Shown here in pieces: positions 55,780 to 64,000 of a DNA stretch of 64,000 nucleotides (its first letter is position 1; each line of letters starts with the position of its first letter). Source of the stretch: an uncultured Parvularculaceae bacterium. GTDB lineage: Bacteria > Pseudomonadota > Alphaproteobacteria > Caulobacterales > Parvularculaceae. The notes beneath the pieces were generated by a model. The model was not told the origin of the DNA and searched no databases. It saw only the letters and a list, made by a program, of their open reading frames with translations. The stretch is taken from NCBI GenBank assembly GCA_947259375.1, contig CAMYLZ010000012.1:62001-126000 (forward strand), read 5' to 3'. The translations under genes were made by a program, and so were the position numbers.

Positions 55780-58214
55780 TGGCGATCAAGAAGACCGAAC
55801 TCTATTCCTCTCTCTGGGCAAGCTGCGACGAGCTGCGCGGCGGAATGGATGCCTCTCAGTACAAGGATTACGTCCTTACGCTGCTCTTCGTAAAATACGT
55901 TTCTGACAAATACGCTGGGGACCCGAATGGCCTAATCGTCGTTCCTGAAGGCGGCTCATTCGATGAAATGGCAAAGCTCGGCGGCGACACAAACATCGGC
56001 GAAAAAATCAACATCATCATCAAGCGCCTTGCTGAAGAGAACGACCTTCGCGGCGTCATCGACATCGCCGACTTCAATGACGAGGACAAGCTCGGCAAAG
56101 GCAAGGCGATGGTGGATCGCCTATCCAAGCTGATCAAAATTTTCGACAGCCTCGATCTAAGCGCCAACCGGGCCGAAGGCGATGATCTGCTTGGCGACGC
56201 CTACGAGTATCTTATGCGCCACTTCGCGACGGAGTCGGGCAAATCCAAGGGGCAGTTCTACACGCCCGCAGAGGTTTCCCGCATTCTCGCTAAGGTCATC
56301 GGCATTTCGAAAGAGACCAGCCAGGACGAGACAGTTTACGACCCGACCTGTGGCTCGGGCTCGCTCTTATTGAAAGTGGCGGATGAATCCCCGCGCGGCA
56401 TGTCGCTCTTTGGCCAGGAGATGGATAACGCCACCGCAGCCTTGGCCAAGATGAACATGATCCTGCATAGCAGCCCGACCGCGCAAATCTGGCAGGACAA
56501 CACGCTATCCGAACCCTATTGGAAAAATGCCGATGGCAGCCTGAAGGCCTTTGACTATGCCGTCGCCAATCCGCCGTTCTCCTTCAAAGCCTGGAGTTCT
56601 GGCGTCTCGGTCGAGGACGATCCCTATAAGCGATTTGAATACGGCACACCACCAGAGAAAAATGGCGATTACGCTTTTCTCCTTCACATCATCAAATCAC
56701 TAAAATCCGATGGTAAGGGCGCGGTGATCTTGCCCCATGGTGTTCTTTTCCGTGGAAACGCGGAGGCCACGATCCGGCGCAATCTGGTCAAGCAGGGATT
56801 CATCAAAGGCATCATCGGCCTGCCGCCGAACCTGTTTTATGGTACCGGAATCCCCGCCTGCATCATCGTGATCGACAAGGCGGCGGCAAAGCCGAAGAAC
56901 GACATTTTCATGATCGACGCTAGCAAGGGCTTTATTAAGGACGGCAACAAAAACCGTCTACGCAGTCAGGATATTCACAAGATCGTCGATGTCTTCAACA
57001 AGCGGTTGGTGATTGATCGTTACTCCCGCCTAGTGCCTTTCGAAAAAATTGAAGAGAACGACTTCAACCTGAATATCCCACGATACGTGGATTCATCCGA
57101 ACCCGAGGATATCCACGATCTGACGGCGCATATGAATGGCGGAATCCCGAACACCGATATCGACGCGTTAAAGCCATATTGGGATGTATTTCCCTCGCTT
57201 CGTGAAACGCTGTTTGGGCCGAACGGGCGCGACAATTACAGCGACGCAAAAATACCGGCAGACGAGGTCAGGCAAACCGTGCTCGCGCACGAAGAGTTTG
57301 AGGCTTTCCGCAAGAATGCGCTCACCCCTTTCGCAGAGTGGAAAGCGCACTACCTAGATCGGCTCCGCGCCATCGAGATTGGGGATGGCCCGAAAGACCT
57401 GATCTTCGATCTGTCAGAGAACCTACTTTCCCGCTATGCCGAGCCGCCTCTAATTGACCGGTATGACGTGTACCAGCTTCTCATGAACTATTGGTCGGAG
57501 ACCATGCAGGATGATGTCTACATCCTCGCGCAAGATGGCTGGGCAGCAGGCAATGTCATCCGCGAGCTGATTCCGGCCAAGGATAAAAACGGCAAGAATG
57601 TTTACAAGGAGGAGCACGACTTTGAGTTCAAGAAAGTCCGCTATAAGAGCGATCTTGTCCCGCCACAGCTCGTCATCAACTGCTTCTTCGCCGAAGATCA
57701 GCAAAATCTAGACAGCCTTCAGGCCGCCCACGACGAGGCCAGCCAAACGCTGGAGCAGTTTGTTGAGGACAATAGCGGCGAAGAAGGCCTGATCGAAGAC
57801 GCCAAGAACGATAAAGGTAAAGTCAGCCAGAAATCTGTGAAGGAATGTCTCGATAAGGCCGTCGATCAAGATGAGATTGCCGCGCTCAAAAAATGCATGA
57901 CGCTGATAAAGGCGGAAGCCGCTGCAAAGAAGGCTGTAAAGGACGCAAAGAATAAGCTCGACGCCAAAGTCTTCGCGAAGATCAAGGTACTGAGCGAGGA
58001 GAACATTCGCACGATTGTGATCGAGGACAAATGGCTAGCGACCTTGCAGAGCGACATCGACAGCGAGATTGAGCGCGTCACCAACAAACTGGTCAATCGC
58101 TTGAGGACGCTGGAAGAGCGCTACGCCACTCCCATGCCAAAATTGTCAGAGCGTGTCGGAGAACTAACCAGCAAAGTGGATGGCCACCTCAAAGCAATGG
58201 GGGTGTCATGGTAA
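55779..58214 (+). CDS. hsdM: Type I restriction-modification methyltransferase subunit
   Basis: This 811-residue N6-adenine methylase has an N-terminal HsdM domain (ELYSSLWASCDELRGGMDAS). The SAM-binding DPTCGSGSLLLKVA is near residue 187 and the catalytic NPPFS near 264. The C-terminal 300 or so residues form a long helical, charged extension that shorter HsdM proteins of about 500 residues lack. It modifies host DNA with HsdS and forms the restriction complex with HsdR. It overlaps the HTH gene upstream and hsdS downstream (7 bp). Confidence 0.95.
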   Translation: MAIKKTELYSSLWASCDELRGGMDASQYKDYVLTLLFVKYVSDKYAGDPNGLIVVPEGGSFDEMAKLGGDTNIGEKINIIIKRLAEENDLRGVIDIADFNDEDKLGKGKAMVDRLSKLIKIFDSLDLSANRAEGDDLLGDAYEYLMRHFATESGKSKGQFYTPAEVSRILAKVIGISKETSQDETVYDPTCGSGSLLLKVADESPRGMSLFGQEMDNATAALAKMNMILHSSPTAQIWQDNTLSEPYWKNADGSLKAFDYAVANPPFSFKAWSSGVSVEDDPYKRFEYGTPPEKNGDYAFLLHIIKSLKSDGKGAVILPHGVLFRGNAEATIRRNLVKQGFIKGIIGLPPNLFYGTGIPACIIVIDKAAAKPKNDIFMIDASKGFIKDGNKNRLRSQDIHKIVDVFNKRLVIDRYSRLVPFEKIEENDFNLNIPRYVDSSEPEDIHDLTAHMNGGIPNTDIDALKPYWDVFPSLRETLFGPNGRDNYSDAKIPADEVRQTVLAHEEFEAFRKNALTPFAEWKAHYLDRLRAIEIGDGPKDLIFDLSENLLSRYAEPPLIDRYDVYQLLMNYWSETMQDDVYILAQDGWAAGNVIRELIPAKDKNGKNVYKEEHDFEFKKVRYKSDLVPPQLVINCFFAEDQQNLDSLQAAHDEASQTLEQFVEDNSGEEGLIEDAKNDKGKVSQKSVKECLDKAVDQDEIAALKKCMTLIKAEAAAKKAVKDAKNKLDAKVFAKIKVLSEENIRTIVIEDKWLATLQSDIDSEIERVTNKLVNRLRTLEERYATPMPKLSERVGELTSKVDGHLKAMGVSW

Positions 58215-59419
58215 ATCCAGGTCCCCACGAGATCGACGAAATCAGAGCTCCGGATGGCTGGGAGCTGCTATACATCGGCGAACACTTTGAGTTCAAGAAT
58301 GGTTTGAATAAGGCAAAAAAGTATTTTGGTCACGGTACGCCCATCATAAATTATATGGACGTCTACAAATACCCAGGGCTTTTCCTATACCAAATCGTCG
58401 GTAAGGTCGATGTCAATTCGGAAGAGAAACGTGCGTATTCAGTAAGAAAAGGCGACGTATTTTTTACCCGCACATCAGAGACTCCTGAGGAGATCGGGAT
58501 AGCGTCTGTCCTTATCGATGATGTCGAGGATGGTGTGTTTAGTGGGTTTGTGCTCAGAGCGCGCCCAAATACCAATGCTTTCAACAACGATTTTAAAAAA
58601 TACTGCTTCTCATCCAGTGCGGTTCGCAAACAGATACAATCAACTAGCTCTTACACAACGCGAGCGTTGACGAATGGTCGTTTGCTTTCTCAAGTAGTCG
58701 TCCCTGCGCCTATCGATATCGAAGAACAAAAGGCCATCGCGGAGGTTTTGTCGGACGTCGATGCTCTGATAGAACATCTCGAAGCGCTGATCGCGAAAAA
58801 GGGCGATATCAAAACCGCCACGATGCAGCAGCTTTTCGCAATAGATGATAGCTCTAACATCACTGAATTCGGGAAAGTTTGCAGTTTGCGAAAAACACGA
58901 TGTGCGCCAGCCTCAGCTCCAGAGGGTTCAAAAAGCATCGAACTTGAGCACATCCAGGCCGAAACGGGAATTGTATTAGATAAAACTCCAATGCTTGAGC
59001 TGGTTTCTCTGAAGTCCTCTTATAAGCAGGGCGATATTCTTTTCGGAAAATTGCGATCTTATCTCCGGAAGTTTCACTTAGCCCAAGATTCAGGATACTG
59101 CTCGACCGAAATCTGGGTGATCGTGCCCGATAAGGATGTTGTCGAGCCCGAATACTTATACAACGTGGTTCAAACGAACCGTTTCATCGAAGCAGCTAGC
59201 GAAGCTTACGGAACACACATGCCAAGGGCTGACTGGGGCGTTGTATCGGAATTCAAAATGAAGCTTCCTTCTTCTCTAAAAGAACAGAAAAAGGTGGCTA
59301 GTGTGCTAATGGACATGGAAAAAGAGATAAATGAATTGCGTAATCAAAGCGTCAAACTTCAAGGCATAAAGCAAGGTATGATGCAGGAACTCCTTACGGG
59401 GAGGACGCGCCTGATATGA
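58208..59419 (+). CDS. hsdS: Type I restriction-modification specificity subunit
   Basis: This 403-residue protein has two target-recognition domains, each followed by a conserved helix: IEEQKAIAEVLSDVDALIEHLEALI near 175-200 and LKEQKKVASVLMDMEKEI near 355-375. Each domain reads one half of a split target site, which cannot be predicted here. Local base composition is more AT-rich than in the neighbours, a common sign of exchanged specificity genes. The stop overlaps the next gene by ATGA. Confidence 0.93.
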   Translation: MVNPGPHEIDEIRAPDGWELLYIGEHFEFKNGLNKAKKYFGHGTPIINYMDVYKYPGLFLYQIVGKVDVNSEEKRAYSVRKGDVFFTRTSETPEEIGIASVLIDDVEDGVFSGFVLRARPNTNAFNNDFKKYCFSSSAVRKQIQSTSSYTTRALTNGRLLSQVVVPAPIDIEEQKAIAEVLSDVDALIEHLEALIAKKGDIKTATMQQLFAIDDSSNITEFGKVCSLRKTRCAPASAPEGSKSIELEHIQAETGIVLDKTPMLELVSLKSSYKQGDILFGKLRSYLRKFHLAQDSGYCSTEIWVIVPDKDVVEPEYLYNVVQTNRFIEAASEAYGTHMPRADWGVVSEFKMKLPSSLKEQKKVASVLMDMEKEINELRNQSVKLQGIKQGMMQELLTGRTRLI

Positions 59420-60351
59420 CGCCGGTGAAAAGCTATTATCGCATTATGTTGGGGCGCGGAAGCATGCACGCCCAGGAATGCTATGATGGCGAATTCATCG
59501 GCACGCATTTTGGCTTCGATTTCGATCTGTCTGGCGAGCTGCCGGACGACTGGCGTGCCTTTAATGCCAAGTACCGTGAGGTTTATCTCAAGAATCACCC
59601 TGATAAATCAAAGGTAGCCGCTGGCCTTGCGTGCGGCGCTGTTTGGTCGATCTGCAAGGGGATTAGGAAAGGCGACATCGTGCTTTGCCCTAATGGACAG
59701 GGGCAGTATTGGGTTGGTGAAGTCGCCGGTGATTACTATTACGAAGCCGATACCTTCTTCCCCCACCGCCGCAAGGTGGCGTGGCTGCCATTTCTGATCG
59801 AACGCTCGGCTATGTCGCAGAGCCTTCAGAATTCGACAGGCTCAATCGGCACGGTATCTACCATCACCAAACATGCCGAGGAGATCGAGTCCTTCATCGG
59901 AGGGCACACACGCCCTCAATTAATCGCAACCGACGAATTGGTCGAAGACGCATCCGAATTTGCTCTCGAAAAACACCTCGAAGATTTCCTCGTCCAAAAC
60001 TGGTCATCGACCGAACTGGGCAAGACGCACGATGTGTACGAGGTCGATGGCGAACTCGTGGGCCAGCAATTCCCCAGCGATACCGGTCCAATCGATATCC
60101 TCGCCATCAGCAAAGACCAAAAAGAGCTCCTGGTCATTGAGCTGAAAAAGGGACGCGCCAGCGATGTCGTGCTCGGGCAAGTCCAACGCTATATGGGCTA
60201 TGTCCAGGATGAGCTGACCGAGAACGGGCAGAAAGTGCGCGGGATTATCATTGCTCTGGATGACGATTTGCGTTTGCGCCGTGCTCTGAGCGTGACAAAC
60301 AATATCGATTTTTACCGCTATCAAGTGAATTTTAAGTTGTTCAGGGGGTAG
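59416..60351 (+). CDS. EVE-like plus NucS-like PD-(D/E)xK nuclease inside the hsd operon
   Basis: This 311-residue protein has two parts. Residues about 1-130 contain KGDIVLCPNGQGQYWVGEV, a PUA/EVE-like fold that can bind modified bases. Residues about 180-310 are a NucS/Mrr-type nuclease with FALEKHLEDFLVQNW, Asp227 (GPIDILA), Glu242 and Lys244 (VIELKKG) and the Q-x-x-x-Y motif Gln255-Tyr259. All expected catalytic residues are present. It lies between hsdS (4-bp overlap) and hsdR (1-bp gap), so its product is made with the restriction complex. It may cut DNA by modification status, on its own or with HsdR (inference). Confidence 0.8.
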   Translation: MTPVKSYYRIMLGRGSMHAQECYDGEFIGTHFGFDFDLSGELPDDWRAFNAKYREVYLKNHPDKSKVAAGLACGAVWSICKGIRKGDIVLCPNGQGQYWVGEVAGDYYYEADTFFPHRRKVAWLPFLIERSAMSQSLQNSTGSIGTVSTITKHAEEIESFIGGHTRPQLIATDELVEDASEFALEKHLEDFLVQNWSSTELGKTHDVYEVDGELVGQQFPSDTGPIDILAISKDQKELLVIELKKGRASDVVLGQVQRYMGYVQDELTENGQKVRGIIIALDDDLRLRRALSVTNNIDFYRYQVNFKLFRG

Positions 60352-60352
60352 C

Positions 60353-63300
60353 ATGGCGAAGATCGGTCAAAAAGAAATCGCCACGCAAAAGCGCATCATT
60401 AAGCTTTTTGTTGATGATCTGAAATACACCTATCTCGGCGACTGGAAGGACCGCGAAGACAACGGCAACATTGAGGTCGAACATCTCACCACCTGGCTGA
60501 AAAAGAGCGGCGTCAGCGAGGCCCTGATTGGCCGCACGCTGCGCGAACTGGACCAAGCCGCTGCTCTTGGTGAAGGTAAAAACCTCTACGACGCCAATAA
60601 GGCCGTCTACAGCCTATTGCGTTACGGCGTGAAGGTGAAAGAAGGTGCTGGCGAGCAGAATGTCACTGTCCAACTAATCGACTGGGATCATCCAGATAAG
60701 AACGACTTTGCCGTTGCCGAGGAAGTCTCGGTGCGCGGCGAGAACAAGAAACGCCCCGACCTTGTTCTTTATGTAAATGGGATCGCGCTCGGCGTCATCG
60801 AACTCAAACGCTCCAGCGTCTCCATCGGTGAAGGCATCCGCCAGAATCTCGATAACCAGAAAAAAACATTCATCCGAAACTTCTTCACCACCATGCAATT
60901 GGTCATGGCGGGTAACGATACTGAGGGGTTGCGCTACGGCACCATCGAAACGTCAGAAAAGCACTACTATCAATGGAAAGAACAAATCGAGCATGGGTAT
61001 GAGCACTTGCTCGACTTCCATCTCTCATGCCTTTGCAGCAAAGACCGCTTTCTGGAAATAATCCACGACTTCATCGTCTTCGACGCAGGCACAAAAAAGA
61101 CCGGCCGCCACAATCAATATTTTGGCGTGAAAGCCGCGCAGGAATACGTGGATCGCCGTGACGGCGGTATTATTTGGCACACTCAGGGCTCCGGTAAGAG
61201 TCTGACAATGGTTTGGCTCGCCAAGTGGATACGCGAACATATCGAAAGCTCTCGCGTGCTCGTTATTACCGACCGCACCGAGCTTGATGATCAGATTGAA
61301 AAAGTCTTTCTGGGAGTTGATGAGCAGATTTACCGAACTGGGAGCGGCAAAGACCTCATCAGCACCCTCAACAAAAGTCATGAATGGCTGCTGTGTTCAC
61401 TGGTCCATAAATTTGGACGCCATGATCACAAGAACGATGATGACGATGATGAAACGGCGGCGGACGAATTTATTGCTGAGTTGCAGGCCAGCTTGCCAAG
61501 GGATTTCCACGCCAAAGGTGAAATCTTCGTGTTCGTCGATGAGTGCCACCGCACGCAATCGGGTAAATTACACGCTGCGATGAAAAGCATATTGCCGAAA
61601 GCCACTTTCGTTGGCTTTACAGGGACGCCATTACTCAAAAAAGATAAGCAAAAAAGCATCGAAATCTTCGGCCCTTATATCCACACCTACAAATTCGACG
61701 AAGCGGTAGAGGACGGGGTGGTTCTCGATTTGCGCTATGAGGCTCGGGACATTGATCAATTTCTGACCTCAGAGGAGAAGGTCGATAAGTGGTTTGATCT
61801 AAAAACGCGCGGCCTGTCCGACATGGCGCGCGTACAACTCAAACAAAAATGGGGCACCATGCAAAAGGTGCTCTCCAGCCAAGACCGGCTTGAGCAGATC
61901 GTCAACGACATCCTGATGGATATGGAGACCAAGCCTCGTCTAATGGATGGGCGCGGTAATGCCATGTTGGTTTGCTCCAGCATTTATCAGGCGTGCAAAA
62001 TCTACGACCTGTTCAGCAAGACCGACCTTGCGGGAAAATGCGCAATCATCACCAGCTATCAGCCTTCCCCTGCCGATATTAAAGGGGAAGAAAGTGGAGA
62101 AGGACTTACAGAGAAGCTGAACCAGTACAGCATCTACCGGCGAATGCTCGCTGACCATTTTGAGCTGCCTGAAGACGAGGCGATGGGGAAAGTTGAAGAG
62201 TTCGAGAAGCGCGTTAAAGAGCGTTTCAAAAAAGAACCCGGTCAGATGCGATTGCTTATCGTGGTCGACAAGCTCCTCACCGGTTTCGACGCGCCGTCAG
62301 CGACCTACCTTTATATCGATAAGGCCATGAAAGATCATGGTCTCTTCCAGGCCATATGCCGTGTGAATCGCCTTGATGGAGACGACAAGGAATACGGCTA
62401 CATTATTGACTACAAAGACCTCTTCAACCGCTTGGAGGGGGCTATTGGGGACTACACGAACGGGGCGTTTGACCAGTACGATGCAGCCGATGTTGCCGGG
62501 ATACTCACGAACCGCGTCGAAAAGGGAAAAGAGCGGCTTGATGAGGCACTAGAAGCGGTGAAAGCGATCTGCGAATCCGTCATGCAGCCGCGCGGCCAGA
62601 AAGAGTTTTACGACTATTTCTGCGGGGACGTCGCCGATAAGAATGCTGCAGCCGAGAATGAACCAAAGCGAGTGGCACTGTACAAGTCTGTGGCGGCGCT
62701 CTTGAGAGCTTACGCAAACCTTGCCAATGAGATGGAGGATGCAGGGTACACGCCGGAACAGATCGAAGCGATAAAGGCCGATGTTCAGTACTACGACAAA
62801 ATGCGCGACGAAATTAAGATGCGGAGTGGCGATTATCTGGACATGAAGCAATACGAGCCAGCAATGCGGCATTTGCTCGACACTTACATCCGTGCTGACG
62901 AAAGCAACGTAGTCGCGGACTTCGAAGAGCTGGGCCTTATCAACCTGATTGTTAAACAGGGGATGGGCGCTCTGGATACAATGCCGGACAGTATCAAAGA
63001 CAATGAAGAAGCAATGGCCGAGACAATCGAAAACAACATTCGCAAGGTCATTATTGACGAGCAGTCCGTCAACCCGAAATACTATGAACGTATGTCGGAA
63101 CTCCTCGATGCGCTTATCGGAGAGCGCAGGCAGCAGGCGCTTGACTACAAGAAGTATCTCGAAAAAGTCAAAGAGCTTTGCTCTCAGGTAGTAAATCCAG
63201 GCGGCATCAATTCTGCCGCTTACCCAACTACTATGAACACTCCCGCCAAGAAGGCGTTGTACGACAACCTTGGTGAAGATCAGGTGCTTGTAACAAAGAT

Positions 63301-63457
63301 CGATACGGTCGTGCGTCACACAAAAAAGGCTGATTGGATTGGCAGCCGGATCAAGGAGCGCGAGGTTCGTGGTGCCCTAATTCGCGAGCTGGGGACTTAC
63401 GATCTTAATATCGATGAAGTGATGGAATTGGTGAAAAGTCAGTATGAATATCAGTAG
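60353..63457 (+). CDS. hsdR: Type I restriction endonuclease motor/nuclease subunit
   Basis: This 1034-residue subunit translocates DNA and cuts it away from the site. The nuclease motif is RPDLVLYVNG followed by GVIELKRS (about 134-153). The helicase has Walker A HTQGSGKSLTMVW near 280, motif II DECHRTQSG near 397, GFTGTPLL as motif III, and DKLLTGFDAPS plus a QAICRVNRL motif VI. All key residues look intact. AGGGGG precedes ATG 60353. It overlaps the metallopeptidase gene by 14 bp. Confidence 0.96.
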   Translation: MAKIGQKEIATQKRIIKLFVDDLKYTYLGDWKDREDNGNIEVEHLTTWLKKSGVSEALIGRTLRELDQAAALGEGKNLYDANKAVYSLLRYGVKVKEGAGEQNVTVQLIDWDHPDKNDFAVAEEVSVRGENKKRPDLVLYVNGIALGVIELKRSSVSIGEGIRQNLDNQKKTFIRNFFTTMQLVMAGNDTEGLRYGTIETSEKHYYQWKEQIEHGYEHLLDFHLSCLCSKDRFLEIIHDFIVFDAGTKKTGRHNQYFGVKAAQEYVDRRDGGIIWHTQGSGKSLTMVWLAKWIREHIESSRVLVITDRTELDDQIEKVFLGVDEQIYRTGSGKDLISTLNKSHEWLLCSLVHKFGRHDHKNDDDDDETAADEFIAELQASLPRDFHAKGEIFVFVDECHRTQSGKLHAAMKSILPKATFVGFTGTPLLKKDKQKSIEIFGPYIHTYKFDEAVEDGVVLDLRYEARDIDQFLTSEEKVDKWFDLKTRGLSDMARVQLKQKWGTMQKVLSSQDRLEQIVNDILMDMETKPRLMDGRGNAMLVCSSIYQACKIYDLFSKTDLAGKCAIITSYQPSPADIKGEESGEGLTEKLNQYSIYRRMLADHFELPEDEAMGKVEEFEKRVKERFKKEPGQMRLLIVVDKLLTGFDAPSATYLYIDKAMKDHGLFQAICRVNRLDGDDKEYGYIIDYKDLFNRLEGAIGDYTNGAFDQYDAADVAGILTNRVEKGKERLDEALEAVKAICESVMQPRGQKEFYDYFCGDVADKNAAAENEPKRVALYKSVAALLRAYANLANEMEDAGYTPEQIEAIKADVQYYDKMRDEIKMRSGDYLDMKQYEPAMRHLLDTYIRADESNVVADFEELGLINLIVKQGMGALDTMPDSIKDNEEAMAETIENNIRKVIIDEQSVNPKYYERMSELLDALIGERRQQALDYKKYLEKVKELCSQVVNPGGINSAAYPTTMNTPAKKALYDNLGEDQVLVTKIDTVVRHTKKADWIGSRIKEREVRGALIRELGTYDLNIDEVMELVKSQYEYQ

Positions 63458-64000
63458 CCATCACATCAGCGTTTCTAACATCTCCGTCGAGGTGGTTCGC
63501 AAACCCATCAAGAACTTGCATTTGGCTGTCTATCCGCCTGACGGACGTGTGCGCGTTGCAGTCCCTAGCCACATCAGCGATGACAATGTGCGTTTAGCAG
63601 TGATTTCGAGACTTGGATGGATCAAGAAACAGCAAGCTGATTTTGCGGCACAGCCACGGCAGTCCGAACGCGTCTATATTTCCGGCGAAACTCATTACTT
63701 GTGGGGACGGCGCTACATCCTAAACGTACACTGGCGTCACGGGCGGCACGAATTGTTCGTTAAGAACAACAAGGTTTTGGACCTGTATGTCAGACCTGGA
63801 ACGTCTACGGAAAATCGAGCATTGGTGGTCAACGAGTGGTATCGCGCCGAGCTCAAAGCCAGGGTACCAGAGCTACTGGAAAAATGGGCGCCGAGAGTCG
63901 GCAAAGCGCCGCCCATGTGGGGCGTCAAGAAGATGCGGACAAAGTGGGGAAGCTGTAACGCTGATAGCGGCCGGATTTGGCTGAACCTCGAACTCGCAAA
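63444..64000 (+). CDS. YgjP-like (DUF45/M48-type) metallopeptidase, cut by window end
   Basis: The plus frame from ATG 63444 stays open for 185 codons to the edge. It shows the YgjP pattern: VSVEVVRKPIKNLHLAVYPPDG-like start, LGWIKKQQADF, and KKMRTKWGSCNADSGRIWLN. The HExxH zinc site should follow beyond 64000. The start lies inside the end of hsdR. Proteins of this type often follow hsdR, with an unknown job. It is the sixth gene of the coupled operon. Confidence 0.85.
   Translation, partial: MNISSHHISVSNISVEVVRKPIKNLHLAVYPPDGRVRVAVPSHISDDNVRLAVISRLGWIKKQQADFAAQPRQSERVYISGETHYLWGRRYILNVHWRHGRHELFVKNNKVLDLYVRPGTSTENRALVVNEWYRAELKARVPELLEKWAPRVGKAPPMWGVKKMRTKWGSCNADSGRIWLNLELA

Larger units (their letters stand above)
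53371..64000. mobile_element. Integrated genomic island, left end to window edge
   Basis: A split tRNA, an AT-rich edge, a tyrosine integrase and a restriction-modification operon together define an integrative element. Its other end lies outside the window. No conjugation, phage structural or replication gene is visible in this part. Confidence 0.8.

Noticed and set aside
53371-64000. Prophage
   Set aside because: No structural, lysis, replication or repressor gene of phage type is present in the visible part.

Overview
The window reads as a GC-rich alphaproteobacterial chromosome followed by the first ~10.6 kb of an integrated island. The lineage call rests on several traits seen together: a C4-pathway 5-aminolevulinate synthase (hemA), a metal-aspartate type hemB, a split cobalamin-dependent methionine synthase, an LdtR-like MarR regulator, a SUV3-like helicase followed by an S4-domain protein, and FdxA next to a CarD protein. 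Marine or soil relatives of Parvularculaceae, Hyphomonadaceae or Rhizobiales would fit, but I cannot name the genus.

Layout. 1-5.5 kb (minus strand): metF, homocysteine methyltransferase and metH C-part form a methionine/one-carbon operon behind a 20-bp palindrome, followed by a PrnB-like gene cut by the window edge. 5.6-8.3 kb: two FAD oxidoreductases. 8.3-20.2 kb (minus strand): one tightly packed unit narK-narG-narH-narJ-narI, then an outer-membrane porin, a hemerythrin-like protein and a beta-carbonic anhydrase. 20.2-26.2 kb: a cysteine-free Crp/Fnr regulator behind an FNR-type box, a CMD-like protein, nnrS with a candidate NsrR box, a second hemerythrin-like protein, and the anaerobic ribonucleotide reductase pair nrdD-nrdG. 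Together 8-26 kb is a module for nitrate respiration, NO handling and oxygen-free DNA precursor synthesis.

26.2-45.2 kb is mostly housekeeping: tRNA-Met, an mnmA-GNAT-YkgJ-LhgO operon, a K+/H+ antiporter, hemA-ldtR-hemB, a C-terminal sorting-signal protein, a VUT-like membrane protein, rpmB, a hybrid histidine kinase, helicase-S4-TerB-fdxA, and a CarD protein with a long histone H1-like tail behind a structured leader. 45.3-53.2 kb (minus strand) is a translationally coupled alpha-2-macroglobulin / PBP1C / nuclease-fold operon acting in the periplasm.

53.3-64 kb is the island. The 5' half of a tRNA-Arg(CCT) stops in the anticodon arm at ~53370. AT-rich DNA and a tyrosine integrase follow. 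Beyond a ~540-bp region with a pair of structured repeats lies a six-gene coupled operon: HTH protein, hsdM, hsdS, a NucS-like nuclease with an EVE-like front, hsdR and a YgjP-type metallopeptidase (cut by the window end). This extended type I restriction locus is the most interesting accessory system in the window. The CarD fusion and the long nar operon come next.
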